From Thalassococcus arenae (GTDB lineage: Bacteria; Pseudomonadota; Alphaproteobacteria; Rhodobacterales; Rhodobacteraceae), in the NCBI RefSeq assembly GCF_019104745.1, contig NZ_JAHRWL010000002.1, positions 440,056-504,055 of the forward strand: a stretch of 64,000 nt of DNA. Reading direction: 5' to 3'. Of the stretch, positions 19,138-32,600 are shown one piece after another (position 1 is the stretch's first letter; every line of letters starts with the position of its first letter). The translations under genes and the position numbers were made by a program. Under the pieces are notes generated by a model that made no database searches, was not told where the DNA came from, and worked only from the letters and a program-made list of their open reading frames with translations.

Positions 19138-20425
19138 ACCGCTCAAGACCGGCTTTGGCTGGACCGCACGGCTGGGGATCATCGGGGTCGTCGTGCTGCT
19201 GGGATCGCTGGTGGCCTGGGCGCATTTCGTCTGGATCAGCGGCGCGGTGATCGCGACCGGATCGATCGCCATCCAGGGCAAGCCCAAGCAGGTCCAGCAT
19301 TTCGATGGCGGCGTGATCGAGGACATCCTGGTCTCCGAAGGCGATACCGTCATTCAGGGCGAGACGCTGATCGTGCTCGACAAGACGTTGCTTGAGGCGA
19401 ACCTGGCGATCTACAAGGCGCGCCTCGCGGAATTGCTGGTGCGCCGCGACCGGCTCGAAGCCGAACAGGCGGATCTGCCGGCGATCGAATTCGCGCCGTT
19501 CCCGCCGCTATTGGCGGGCCTTGATGCCGAAACCTTCCGGATCGGTCAGCGCGAGGTCTTTGCCGCGCGGCGCGCACTGCAACAGGGGCGCGAAGTGCAG
19601 CTGCGCGAGAAGATGGTGCAGTTCGGCCACCAGATCACCGGCGTCGAAGGGCTGATCGCGTCAAAACGCACGCAGCTTTCGCTGATCCGGCAGGAAATGG
19701 AAACGACGCGCACGCTCGAGGAAAAGCGCCTTGTCGCGGCCAACCAGTTGATGGCGATCCGCCGGTCCGAGGCGGACCTGGAAGGGCAGTTGTCGGAACA
19801 CCAGTCGGAAATCGCCCGGATCCGAAACTCGATCCAGGATGCCGAACTGGAGATCCTGCAGAACCGCCGCCAATTCAAGGAACAGGTGGTCAGCGACCTG
19901 GGCGAAGTCGTCGCGCAGATCGGCGAATTGCAGCAGCAGGTTGTCTCCACCGAAAAACAGCTTGACCGGGTCGCTCTCAAGGCGCCGGTGTCGGGCATCG
20001 TGCACGAGATGCAGGTGTTCACCAAGGGTGGGGTCGTGCAGCCCGGCGCGACGGTTTTGCAGATCGTGCCGGTGACCGAACGGCTGACCTTCGAATTGCA
20101 GGTCAGCCCGGTATCGATCGACCAGGTCTATGTCGACCAGCCCGCCACGATCCGTTTCTCGGCTTTCGACCAGCGCACCACGCCGGAACTGACGGGCACC
20201 GTTCGGCGCGTGTCACCGACATCTCTGACCGACCCGCAGACGGGGGTGAGTTTCTACGTGGTGGAACTGGATATCCCCGATACCGAGATCGCGCAACTTG
20301 GCGCGCTCACACTGGTGCCGGGCATGCCGCTCGAGGGGTATCTCCAGACCAATGCCCGGTCGGTTCTCAGCTATGTCGTGAAACCGATGACCGACCACCT
20401 GGCGCGGGCTTTTCGCGAAAACTGA
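19130..20425 (+). CDS. HlyD-family type I secretion periplasmic adaptor
   Basis: Membrane-fusion protein linking the ABC exporter to an outer-membrane channel. I place the start at ATG 19130 (431 residues): GGAGG at 19119-19123 sits about six bases upstream, and the product then begins MDRPLKTGFGW with a single membrane anchor (about residues 14-35). A longer in-frame start at 19076 would give an implausible Arg-rich leader. Next come a lipoyl/barrel-sandwich half (VQHFDGGVIEDILVSEGD), a long alpha-helical coiled-coil hairpin (about 95-280) and the second lipoyl half (RVALKAPVSGIVHEM), then the beta-barrel region ending in GMPLEGYLQT. It is translationally coupled to the exporter. The TolC-like partner must be encoded elsewhere. 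Confidence 0.93.
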   Translation: MDRPLKTGFGWTARLGIIGVVVLLGSLVAWAHFVWISGAVIATGSIAIQGKPKQVQHFDGGVIEDILVSEGDTVIQGETLIVLDKTLLEANLAIYKARLAELLVRRDRLEAEQADLPAIEFAPFPPLLAGLDAETFRIGQREVFAARRALQQGREVQLREKMVQFGHQITGVEGLIASKRTQLSLIRQEMETTRTLEEKRLVAANQLMAIRRSEADLEGQLSEHQSEIARIRNSIQDAELEILQNRRQFKEQVVSDLGEVVAQIGELQQQVVSTEKQLDRVALKAPVSGIVHEMQVFTKGGVVQPGATVLQIVPVTERLTFELQVSPVSIDQVYVDQPATIRFSAFDQRTTPELTGTVRRVSPTSLTDPQTGVSFYVVELDIPDTEIAQLGALTLVPGMPLEGYLQTNARSVLSYVVKPMTDHLARAFREN

Positions 20426-20685
20426 TCCGTTGCCGGAGCCCGGCATTTGACCGCACCAGTTGGGCGGCGCGCGGTTTGCCGCCGATCCGCAAGCCCGCGG
20501 GTGCGCGAATTTCCCGCCAGTCCGAAACCTGTAGGGGGAAAATCGTCGCAAGCCCGTCACCGCGGCACTTTTCGGTTGTCTGCCTGTCATGTGTCATTAA
20601 CCTTACCGCCAAGGGTTGACGAGGATTCCGGGCGCGAAAACCAAAAATACAACGCGCCGCAACCGAAAATGGGGCAAAAGCCCCG
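20426..20685 (+). other. Intergenic region before the giant DUF11 gene
   Basis: This holds a small hairpin right after the adaptor stop (GCCGG-AGC-CCGGC, 20432-20444) followed by ATTTGA, a weak terminator candidate. A TTGACG hexamer at 20616-20621 could be a -35 box, but no good -10 lies at the right distance. A perfect GGGGC-AAAA-GCCCC hairpin (20671-20684) touches the first possible ATG of the next gene. I see no small gene here. Confidence 0.4.
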
Positions 20686-23600
20686 ATGTTCGAGGGACGC
20701 AGGGTGTTGTCAGGATTGTGCCGGGCGGTCGGCAGTGTGGTGTGCGCTCTGGTCTGGGCGCTGGTTTTCTGGGGTGCAGGTCCGGTTCAAGCGACCACCT
20801 TCACCACGACGGTGCCGGGCACGTCGATCCGATTGCCGTCGGACTACCCGCAAGCCGGCGGCGTCGCCTTCGTGCTCGTCGGCAACAACGGCAACCTCTA
20901 TTTCCAGTTTTCCGACCCGACCGGCGCATTTGTCGGGTTTCAGAATCGCGGCCGGCCGGCCCGGTTCCGCGGCAATCCGTTCACCATCAACGATCCGCTG
21001 ACGCTGAATTGCGGGTTCTCGTCCTGCTCGGATTATTTCGGCGGCGGTCTGAGCGCCGTGCATATCCGGTTCAGTGCCTTCGACGGCGACACCCAGCAAG
21101 GGGGCTTTGACGAGGGGGACATCTCGCTCATCCTCAACGGCTTCAATGTCGGCAGCTGGTCCGGCCTGACGACCGAGGCCACGAACGATTCCGGGACGGT
21201 GAGCTTTGGTTTCGGGGTCGGTTTCGGCAACCAGACCTTTGATACCGGGTGGTTCACCTCGACCAATCCGGCGCTGCTGTCCAACATCCTGTCGACGGGC
21301 CAGACCACCACGCAGGTCTTCGACCGTGACCCGAACGACAACTATTGGGATTTCACCCGCGGACCGTCGCTGCAAAACATCGACATCGTCACCGTCGCAC
21401 CGGGCTACACGCTCGAAAAGACGGCCAGTGCCGCAACCTATACCACCGCCGGCGAGACGGTCGATTTCACCTATGTCGTGACCAATATCGGGTCGGTGCC
21501 GATCCGGTCGCTGGCGGTAGCGGACGACAAGATCGCCTCGGTGACATGCGACAAGACGGTGATCCTGGACGTCAACCCCGGCCAGACGCCGGATTTCGCG
21601 ACATGTACCGGCACCTACACCGTCACGCAGGAAGACGTGGACAACCAGTCGGTCACCAACATCGCCGTCGCCACCGGCGTGCCCGACCACGGCACCCTCG
21701 GCGCGCGGCAGGACAGCGTGACCCTGACCGGACCCGCGCCGAATCCGGTCGTGGCGATCGAGAAAACCTCGACCCTGTCGGCTTTCGGTGCGGTCGGCAC
21801 GCCCGTTCCCTATGCGATCACCGTGCGCAACGACGGCAACGTCACGCTCGGCGATGTCACGGTGACCGACCCGCTGACCGGGCTGAACACGGTCGTGACC
21901 AGCCTGGCTCCGGGTGACGAGACCGTCATCAATACCAGCTATACCGTGCGTCAGTCCGATATCGACGGTTTCGCCACTTCGGGCACGACGCTGGACAACA
22001 CCGCAAGCGTGACCGCCGAAGATCCGAACGGCACCGATGTGACCGACAGCGCCGGACTGACATTGCCGGGGCCGACGCCGGTCGTGTCGATGGACCTGAC
22101 CAAGACCGCCCTGACCGCCGGTTTCGACAGCATCGGCGACGTGCTGTCCTACCAGATCCGCATCGTGAACACCGGCACCGTCACCTTTCCCGGCCCGCCC
22201 GCCATCACCGATGCGCTGACCGGCGGCGCGACGTGTCCCGCAGGCGCCATCCCGCCCGGCAATGCGGTTGTCTGCACGGCGTCCTATGCGGTCGACCAGG
22301 ACGATATCAACGCCGGGCAAGTGGAAAACACCGCCTCGGCCGAGATCGTGGTGGGCGGGCTCACCGCGTCCGACAGCGATACCGCCAGCGTGACCGCGAC
22401 GCGCACGGTCGGCCTGAGCCTGGACAAACGCCTGGCAGCGGCGTCGCCGACGACCTTCGCGGCGACCGGGGTCGTGCTGCAATACGAATACGTGCTGCGC
22501 AACACCGGCAACGTCACGCTGCTCAATCCGGCCGTGGCCGACGACCGGACCGCGGTGACCTGTCCGGGAACGGAAATCCTGCCCGGCACGCAGATGGTGT
22601 GCACGGCGAGCTACAGCACCGTTCAGGGCGATCTGGATGCGGGCGAAGTGGTCAACACAGCCACGGCAAGCGCGACCGAAGCCGGACCGACGCCGAACCC
22701 GGTGTCCAGCGGCGCCGACCAGGTCACCGTCCCGGCCGTGCAGAACGCCGCGATGACACTGGCCAAGACGGCGCCGACGCTGACCCCGGCGGAATACCAG
22801 CTGGGCGAAACGATCACCTACAGTTTCGAGGTCACCAACAGCGGCAACGTCACGCTGAACACCGCCACGACCGGCGGCACCGAGATTACCGTCACCGACG
22901 ACAAGATCGGTTCGTTCACATGCGATGCGCTGCCGCTGGCGGTGGGTGCCAGCGTGACCTGTACGGCAGACTATGTCCTGACATCGGACGACATCGTCGC
23001 GAACTCGGTGCAGAACCGCGCGACTGCGAACGCGGGCAGTGTGACGTCCAACGAGGATACGGCGCTGGTTTCGCCCAGTTTCTCGCCCGCGATCGGTGTA
23101 GCGAAATCGTCGCCGACCGCCTCTGTCGCGGCGACCTCGGACAGCATCGCCTATGAATTTCTTGTCACCAACACCGGCAACACGCAGATCCTGTTGCCCG
23201 ACCAACCGGTCACGATCAGCGACGCATTGCTGTCGGCAACGGCGGATTGTTCGGCGCAACCGGCCACGCTCGACGCCGGCGACAGTTTCACCTGCACCGG
23301 CACGCGGACGGGTGTGACCCAGGCCGAACTGGATGCCGGATCGGTCGACAACAGCGCGACGGCGTCGTTCCCCTTCGTCACGCCTGGCGGGACGATCACC
23401 GTCACCTCGGATGTCAGTACCGCCAGTGTTCCCGTCGTCCCGGCGCCGTCGATGACCTTTGCCAAGGACGGGCCTGCGCAATTCGCTGCGGTGGGCGAAC
23501 AGCTCGACTATACGTTCACCGTCACGAATACCGGCAACGTGACGCTTGCGTCGGTTACCGTCACCGACCCGCTGATCCCCGGATTGTCCTGCACGCTGAC

Positions 23601-26600
23601 CGGCATCGCGCCGGGCGACAACGACAGCTGCACCGGTGCCTATTTCGTCACCCAGGCCGATCTGGATGCCGAACAGATCGACAACACCGCCACCGCCACC
23701 GCGCAACCGGCACAGGGCGCGCAATTCAGCGAAACGGCCACCGAGTCCGTACCGGTCGACCCGCTGGTGCCCAGCAAGTCGGCATCGATCACCAAGGTCG
23801 CCAGCACGGCCAGCTTTGCCAGCGTAGGCCAGCAGATCACCTACACGATGCAGGTCACCAATACCGGCACCCAGACCCTGACCGGGCTGGCCGTGACGGA
23901 TGTTCTGGATGCCGGGTTCAGTTGCACGATCCCGACGCTGGCGCCCGGTGCGACCGATACGTCCTGTTCGTTTCTCTACACGGTGACGCAAGACGATCTG
24001 GACGCCGGGCAGATCGACAACACCGCCACCGTGGATTCCCCCGACATCACCGCCGCGGTCGATTCGGAAACGGTGAACGGCCCGGCGCGGGTGGCCGCGT
24101 TCACATTCGACAAACGCGCGCCTGCTCGGTTCACCAGCGCCGGTCAGAGCATCGATTTCGTCTTCGAGGTCCGCAACACCGGCAACGTGACCCTGTCCAA
24201 TGTCACGGTCACCGATCCGTTCTTCGGCAGCCCGGTCAATTGCGTGATCGGAACGCTTTTGCCGGGCGAGGTGGACAGCACCACCTGCACGACCGCCTAT
24301 ACGATCGGCCAGGGCGATATCGACGCCGGATCGCTGACCAACACCGCGACCGCTTCGGCGGATGCACCTGCCGGAGTGGCGGCGCCGGCGGATGTCGACG
24401 ACAGCGTCACCGTCGCCGGTCCGGCGGAAAACGCTTCGGTGACGATCACGAAGACGCCCGCGGATGGTGTCTTTGCCTCGGCCACCGACACCGAAGGCTA
24501 CACCTTCGAGGTCGAGAACAGCGGCAACGTGACCCTGACCGGGCTCGTGATCACGGATGACGATCTGGGCTTTACTTGCGCGCTTGATGACCTGCTTCCG
24601 GGTGACAGCACCACACAATGCGCCGACACCACACCGCTGAGCGCGACCAAGGCTTTCAGCCAGGCCGATGTCGATGCCGGCAGCTATACCAACACGGCCA
24701 CCGTCACCGGCCAAAGCGCGGTCCGCGCCACGCCGGTCGCCGACAGCGCGACCGTCACGGTCACCGGCCCGGCACAGGCGCCCGCGCTGAGCCTGGCCAA
24801 GACCGCGACCCTTGCCGGCACTTTCGATACGCTCGGGCAAAGCCTGACCTACGAATTCGACGTCACCAACATCGGCAACATCACCATCACCGCACCGGTG
24901 GTCATCACCGACAGCCGGATCGGCACCGTGTCCTGTCCGGCGCTTCCGGCGGGCGGACTGGCGCCGCTCGCATCGCTGACCTGCACGGCCAGCGATACCG
25001 TGACACAGGCCGACCTGGATGCAGGGCAGGTGACCAACACCGCCACCGCCAGCGCCGAACAGACCGTGGTGCCCGCCAACCCCGGCGATCCTTCTACGGT
25101 GACCGTCACGTCCAACAGCGACGCCGCCACGGTCACGGCAGACCAGTTGCCTGCCCTTGGCATCGACAAGCGCGTCAAGGCCGGCTCGCCGTCCAGTTTC
25201 GACAGCGTCGGCGACACCATCGTCTTCGAATACGTGGTCACCAATACCGGCAACGTCACCACCACGGCCGACGTGACGGTCGATGACGACAGGATACCCG
25301 GAACGCTGACCTGCTCCACCGCGCCGCTGGCGCCGGGCGCAAGCGTGACGTGCGAACAGACCTGGACGGCGGCCCAGGCCGATCTCGACGCGGGCACCGT
25401 GACCAACATCGCCACGGCCGACACGGTCTTCGACGGCAGCCCGGTGCAGTCGGCACCCGACAGCGTCAGCGTCAACGCCGTGCAGGATCCCAGCCTCGCG
25501 GTGGTCAAGACCTTCACCGGCACGGACAACCCCGGCTTTTTCAATGTCGGCGACACGCTCAGCTACGAGATCGTCGTCAGCAATGACGGCAACGTCACGG
25601 TCGATGCGCCGATCACCCTGACCGACAACCTGGCCACACCGATCTGCCCGGCTGTGCCCGGCGGTGCCCTGGAACCGGGCGACACGCTGACCTGCACGTC
25701 GAGCCATGTCGTTACCTCGAACGACATCGATCTCGGCTCGGCGACCAACGTGGTGTTCGCGACAGGCAGTTTCGACGGCAGCCCGGTACGGTCGCCCAGC
25801 GACAACGCGATCTATCCGGTCGATGCCGACCCGGCGCTCAGCGTGGTCAAGGTCGCCGACCCGGCCGACACGGGTTTCGACGCTGCGGGCGACACGATCA
25901 CCTATACCTATACCGTGACCAATTCCGGCAATGTCGGCCTGAGCGACGCGATCACCATCGAGGACGACAAGATGGGCACGCTCGCCTGCCGCCCGGCGGC
26001 GGGTGGCGGCACGCCGGTCTTCGCATCGGGCGCCAGCCACGATTGTTCGTTCGATTACACGGTGACGCAGGCGGATGTGGACCGCGGCTTCGTCACCAAC
26101 AACGCCGTGGCCAAGACGGTGTATGCGCCCGGCGGCGCATCCACCGATGTCACGTCGCCCAATGCATCCGAGACGGTGAGCGCCGACGAACTGCCGGGCC
26201 TCACGGTGGCCAAGGACATGACCGATACCGGGATCGCCACGGCTTCGGCCGGTGACGTTCTGCCCTACACGATCATCGCGACCAACAGCGGCAACCAGAC
26301 GCTCCGCGGCGTGGCGATCACAGATCCGCTGATCCCGTCGCTGAGCTGCGACGTGGTGCCTGTCGCAGGCGCCGCGTCGGCGGCCCCGGCCAACGTCGTG
26401 CTGCTGCCGGGCGAGGCCCTGCGATGCGCCGGCACCTATACCGTGACCCAAGCCGACCTGGATGCGCAGACGCTGGTCAACACCGCAAGCGCCGCAGCGA
26501 CCGACCCGCAAGGCGCCTCCGTCGGCGCGACCGGCGGACACAGTCAGCCGCTGGATGCACCCGTCACCGCGATGGTCGTGACCAAGACGGTCGATCCCGA

Positions 26601-29600
26601 TCCCGGCGCCGGTGCGGCCTTTGCCGGTCCGGGAGAACCGGTGACCTTCCGCATCGCCGTGCGGAATACCGGCAACATCACGCTCAGCCAGGCAGTCGTC
26701 ACCGACGAGCGGCCTGTTACGCCGACCAGTTGCACGACCGGTCCGATCGCCCCCGGCGCCACCGATACAAGTTGCGAATTCACCTACGTGGTGACGCAGG
26801 CCGATATCGACGCGATCAACACCGGCGGCGGTGCGACCTTTGGTGGTTTCACCAACACCGCCAACGTCACCGCGACGCCGGACAACCCGTCGCTTCCGGA
26901 TTTCACCGGGTCCGGTTCGGTCTTCGTGCGCGGGCCGGACCGCGACCCGCAACTGCGTCTGGCCAAGAGCGCCGATCTTGCCCAGATCGATACCTGGAAC
27001 CAGTTGGTCACCTACACCTACACCGTGGTGAATACCGGCAATGTCACCCTGACCGAGGTGCCGCAGATCACCGATGACAAGATCGGCACCTTCGCCTGCG
27101 CGGGTCTTCCCTCGGGCGGATTGCTGCCGTCGGACTTCTATCAGTGCACCGCCAGCTACACCGTCACCCAGGCCGATCTGGACAGCGGGGGCGTGACCAA
27201 CACGGCGACGGTGACGTCGTCCGAGGTCGCGCCGGGCGATCCGCAGGCCACCGATGCGTTGACGATCCCCGCCGCTCGGAGCCCGGGCCTGTCACTGGTC
27301 AAGACGCCTTCGGTCACCGCCGGCGCCACCGAAGGCCAGGAGATCACCTACAGCTATACCGTCACCAACACCGGCAATGTCACCATCTCCGACGTGACGG
27401 TCAGCGATCAGCATACCAGCGCGGCGGGCACGGTGGCGCTGGCGGTGGGCGGCGATACGCTCACGACGGATATCAACGAAACCGGGACTTCGGTCGACAG
27501 CGACGGCGATGGCGTCTGGACGACGCTTGCGCCCGGCGATGTGGTGACGTTCACGGCGGCCTATACCGTCACGCAGGCGGATGTGGATGCGCAGGCCGAT
27601 CTGACGAACATCGCGCAGGTCACGGGCAACGATCCCGACAACACAGCGCTGGCACCGGTTCAGGCCGGAGCGGCAGTGTCGCCGATCGTCAAGGCACCGG
27701 CGCTGGCCGTGACCAAGACGGCCGATGACACGGCTATCGGCGACCCGGCGACGGTGGGCGATATCGTGACCTTCGAAATCGTCGTGGAAAATACTGGCAA
27801 CGTGACCCTGACCGCGCCGGTGCTGACCGATACGCTGACCGATGCCGATGGCGGAAGTCTGACGCTGAGCAACGGTCCCGATTTCTCCGGTGGTGATACC
27901 GACAGCGACGGCAACCTGTCGATCGGCGAACGCTGGGTCTACACGGCCGATTTCGCGATCGATCAGCAGGCCATCGACGCCGGCGGTGTCTCCAATACCG
28001 TATCGGTCGTGGCGCAGGACCCGCAGGGCGTGGACGTGCCCGACGATCTCGACACACCGGCCATTGTCGATCTTGGCGAAGGTCCGGCGCTTGCCGTGGT
28101 CAAATCGGCCAGCCTGGACGATGGCGGCGACGGCCGCGCCGATGTGGGCGACGTTATCACCTACACCTACGTGGTGACGAATACCGGCAACCAGACCCTG
28201 TTCGACGTCGCCGTTGCCGAAACCGGCTTCGGCGGAGCTGGGGCGGTGCCCACGCCGGTCTATGAATCCGGCGGCGCCGATCTGGACGGTCAGGGCGATG
28301 CGGCGGACCTGGCGGTCGGCGGTGGTACCGTAAGCTTCACCGCGACCTATGCGCTGACGCAGGACGATATCGACGCAGGCAGTGTTGCCAACCAGGCCAC
28401 CGCCAGTGCCGCCGACCCGAACGGCGATCCGGTCAGCGATCTGTCCGGCAGCACGCCCGGCGACGATGCCGCCACGCAAACCCCGCTGACCGCCGCGGGG
28501 GCGCTGCAGGTGGTCAAGACCGCCGCGCCGGTGTTGTCGAGCCCGCCGGCGATCGGCGACGTGATCGACTACACAATCACCGTCCGCAATATCGGCAACG
28601 TCACCCTGACCGACGTGGTCCTGACCGACACGTTGCGCGATGCCGACGGCACCGTGCTGACACCGGCGCCTGTGCCGGTCTTCGACGGAACCGACACGGG
28701 CACCGCCGGCGCGCTGGATGTGGGCGAGGTCTGGACTTATACCGCGCAGGTCGTCTTGACGGCCGAGATGCTGGACAGCGGCGGGGTGACGAACAGCGTG
28801 ACCGCAACCGCGACCGACCCCGTTGACGGCCCGGTCAGCGACGTCTCGGACGACAGCGCGGATGCGCCGGGTGACAGCGACCCCACGGCGACGGAACTGA
28901 CCCGAGCGCCGGCCCTGGCCGTGGTCAAGGCGTCCAGTTTCGACGCGGGCGCCGACGAAGTGCCCAGCGTCGGCGACGTCATCACCTATACCTACACGAT
29001 CACCAATACCGGCAACGTGACTCTGTTCGATCTTGGCGTGGCCGAGACCGGGTTCGGTGGGGCAGGGACGACACCCATCCCGGTTTATGACAGCGGCGGC
29101 GCCGATCTGGATGCCGAGGCCGACGCGATCGACCTGGCTGTCGGAGGCGGCGCCGTCACCTTCACCGCGACCTATGCGCTGACCCAGGCCGATATCGATG
29201 CCGGCGCGGTATCGAACCAGGCGACGGGCACCGGCGTCGGGCCGGACGGCACCCCGACCAGCGACGTCTCGGGCGATGCCGCCGATACCGACGCGCCGAC
29301 GCTGACCGAATTGCCCGCCGCGCCGGCGCTGAGCGTGGTCAAGACCGCGGATACCGGCGCGCTGAGCGACCCGGCGGCGGCAGGCGAGGTGGTGAGCTTC
29401 GATATCGCGGTCGCCAATACCGGCAACGTGACACTGGACAACGTCGTGCTGACCGACACGCTGCGACGGGCCGACGGCACGGTGCTGACCCTGCCTGCGC
29501 CGCCCGCGCTGACCGGCGGCGATGGCGGGATCGTCGGCCTGCTGGAGGTGGGCGAGACCTGGACCTACACGCTCAGCCACACGCTGACCCAGGCCGATAT

Positions 29601-32600
29601 CGACGCGGGCGGGCTGTCGAACCAGGTGCGGGTGATTGCCGACACGCCGGGCGATGGCCCGATCGCGGTCAGTTCGGATGATGGCGTGCCGGGCAATGGC
29701 ACCACCAACCCGACACTTGTGGAAATCGATGCCGCGCCGGGGATCGAGGCGGTCAAGGAATTGACCGGTTCGGACGTGGTCGCGGGCAGTCTGCTGAGCT
29801 ACGAGATCACGCTGACCAACACCGGCAACGTCACCCTGACCGGGGTCGGCATCGCGTCCGAAGACCTGGAGCGCGCCGATGGCACCGCGCTGTCGCTGGA
29901 CGCACCGCCCGCCTTCGGCGGCGGCAGCCTCGGCTCGCCTCAGGGCACGTTGCGGCCGGGCGAAACCGCGACCTACACCGCGCAATACACGCTGCAACAA
30001 GCCGATATCGATGCGGGCGGCGTGCGCAACAGCGTGACGGGGCGGGGCACACCGCCCTCGGGCCCGGCGGTCACCGATGTCTCCGACGACAACGATGACG
30101 GCGACGGCAACACGACCGATGATCCTGCCGAACTGCTGATACCGGCCGATCCGTCGCTGCGGCTGGCCAAGACGCTGGCGGCGACGGCCCCGGCTTCGTT
30201 CAGCGCCACCGGCGTGAGCGTCGGCTATGTCTTCACCCTGACCAATACCGGCAACGTCACCCTGACCGAAGCGCCGGTGATCGACGACCCGTTCCTGGCC
30301 GATGCCGGGGTGGCCGTGACCTGCCCGACCCTGCCTGCCCAAGGGCTGATCCCCGGCGCGGAACTGGTCTGCACCGCCGACTATGAAACGGTCCAGGCCG
30401 ATATCGACGCGGGCGGGATCGACAACACCGCCACCGCAACCAGCGGCACGCCGGACGGGACCGTCGTCTCGGATCCCTCGACGGTGTCGCTGCCCGCGGT
30501 CCAGGCTCCTGCGATCGACCTGGTGAAGACGGCGGCATCCATCGACGCGGCCGATTTCGTCGTCGGTGCCACGGTCAGCTACAGCTATGTCGTCAGCAAT
30601 GACGGCAACGTGACGATCACCGAACCGATCACCGTGACCGACAACCTGATCCCCGCGGCGGACATGATCTGCCCGGCCTTCCCGGTCGACGGGCTGACGC
30701 CAGGCGACAGCTATACCTGCACCGCCGACTATACCGTCACCGTTGACGATGTGGACCTGGGCAGCGTCACCAACCTGGCGGGCGCCAGCGACGGGACGAC
30801 GGATGCGCCGCTGGTCGGCGTGACCATCCCGAATGAAGGCATCCCGGCGCTGAGCGTCACCAAGACGGCCGAGGCCGGTGCCAGCTTTGCCGCCGTGGGC
30901 GACGAGATCGACTACACCTTCACCGTCACGAATACCGGCACGCGGGCCTTCGTGGCGCCGGTGGTCATCCGGGACACCGAACTGGGCGAGATCGCCTGTT
31001 TCACGCCAACCACCGCCGACCCGGATTTCACCGCCGGAGAGGTCGCGACCTGCAGCGCCACGCATGTCGTCACCCAGGCCGATCTGGATGCCGGCGAGAT
31101 CGTGAACGATGCCTTCGCCGAGACCACCTTCGGTGCGGGGGATACCATGGTGACCTCGCCGCCGGTGTCCGAGACCGTCGCCGCCGATGCCGCACCCGAA
31201 CTCACGCTGGCCAAGAGCGTCGCGACGCTGCCTGTGACCGGCGCGGGGCAGGTGCTGACCTACACGCTGGAGGCCAACAACAGCGGCAACCAGACGCTGC
31301 GTGCGATCACGATTTCGGATCCGCTTCTGCCGGGGCTGACATGCAGCGCCGCCACGTTGGCGCCGGGTGAGGCGCTCAGCTGCGACGGTGACTACACGGT
31401 GCGGCAATCCGATATCGACACCGGGTCGCTGGTCAACACCGCGTCCGTTTCGGGCGTCGCGCCGAATGGCGATCCGGTGAGAGATGAGACCGTTCTCACG
31501 ACCGCGATGCCCGCCGCTGCGCCGGGTCTGACGCTGGTCAAGACCGCCGTGCCGTCGCCCTTCGGCGGTGTCGGCAGCACTTTGAGTTATCGCTTCACGG
31601 TGACCAATACCGGCAACGTGACCCTGACCGGTCTGACGGTGTCCGAGCTGCTGGACCCGGATTACCGCTGCGAGATCGCGACGCTGGCACCCGGCGCGGT
31701 GAACCGCGCCTGCGGTTTCTCGATCCCGGTGACTCAGGCCATGGTCGATGCCGGTTCGATCGACAACAGCGCAACCGTGACCGGTCTGGATCCCTTCGAC
31801 GGTCCGGTCACCGCGACGGCGGAGGTGACAACCGATGGCCCGGCACAGGTCGCGGCGCTCGAGGCGACCAAGGTTCTGGCTCCGGTCGCGCCCGTCGCGG
31901 GGGCGGTTCTGAGCTACACGCTGTCGGTCGAAAACACCGGGAATGTCACGCTGAGCAATGTCGACATCGTCGATACCATGCAGACATTGGACGGCCGCCC
32001 GATCATGCTGGACGCGCCTTTCGCGCTGATCGCCGCATCGGATACCGACAACGATGGCGAACTCGACGTCGGAGAAACCTGGCTGTATTCCGCGCAATAC
32101 ACGTTGCAGCAGGCCGATATCAACGAAGGCGGCGTTTCGAACCGGGTGACCGCAACCGCGGAAGACCCCGGCGCGGGCGTGGTCAGCGATGCGTCCGATG
32201 ACGGCCGGGACGGGGACGGCAATACCAGCGACGACCCGACCGTTCTGACGATCGATGGTGCGCCGTCGCTGAGCGTGACCAAGCGGGTGACGTCCAGCGG
32301 AAATCTTGTCGGCGAAACAGTGGTGTTCGAGATCGCGGCGCTGAACACCGGCAATGTCGACCTGACGGACCTTTCGGTGACCGACCTTTTCGAACGGGCC
32401 GATGGCGCGTCCCTCGTTGCCACTCCGATCGCGGATGACGTGCCGGCCAGCCTGTCGCCGGGCGAGACCGCGACCTGGACGCTCAGCCACGAAATCACGC
32501 AGGCCGATGTCGATGCGGGCGGTCTGGTGAACTCGGCCGTGGTGTCGGCCCGAGATCCGGATGGCGGGCCGGTCAGCGATCTTTCGGCGGATGATGATCC

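Noticed and set aside
20710-32490. Antisense open frames of 2,080 and 1,732 codons opposite the DUF11 giant
   Set aside because: Both share the codon register of the sense gene (position 1 modulo 3), and the same codon-avoidance explanation applies.
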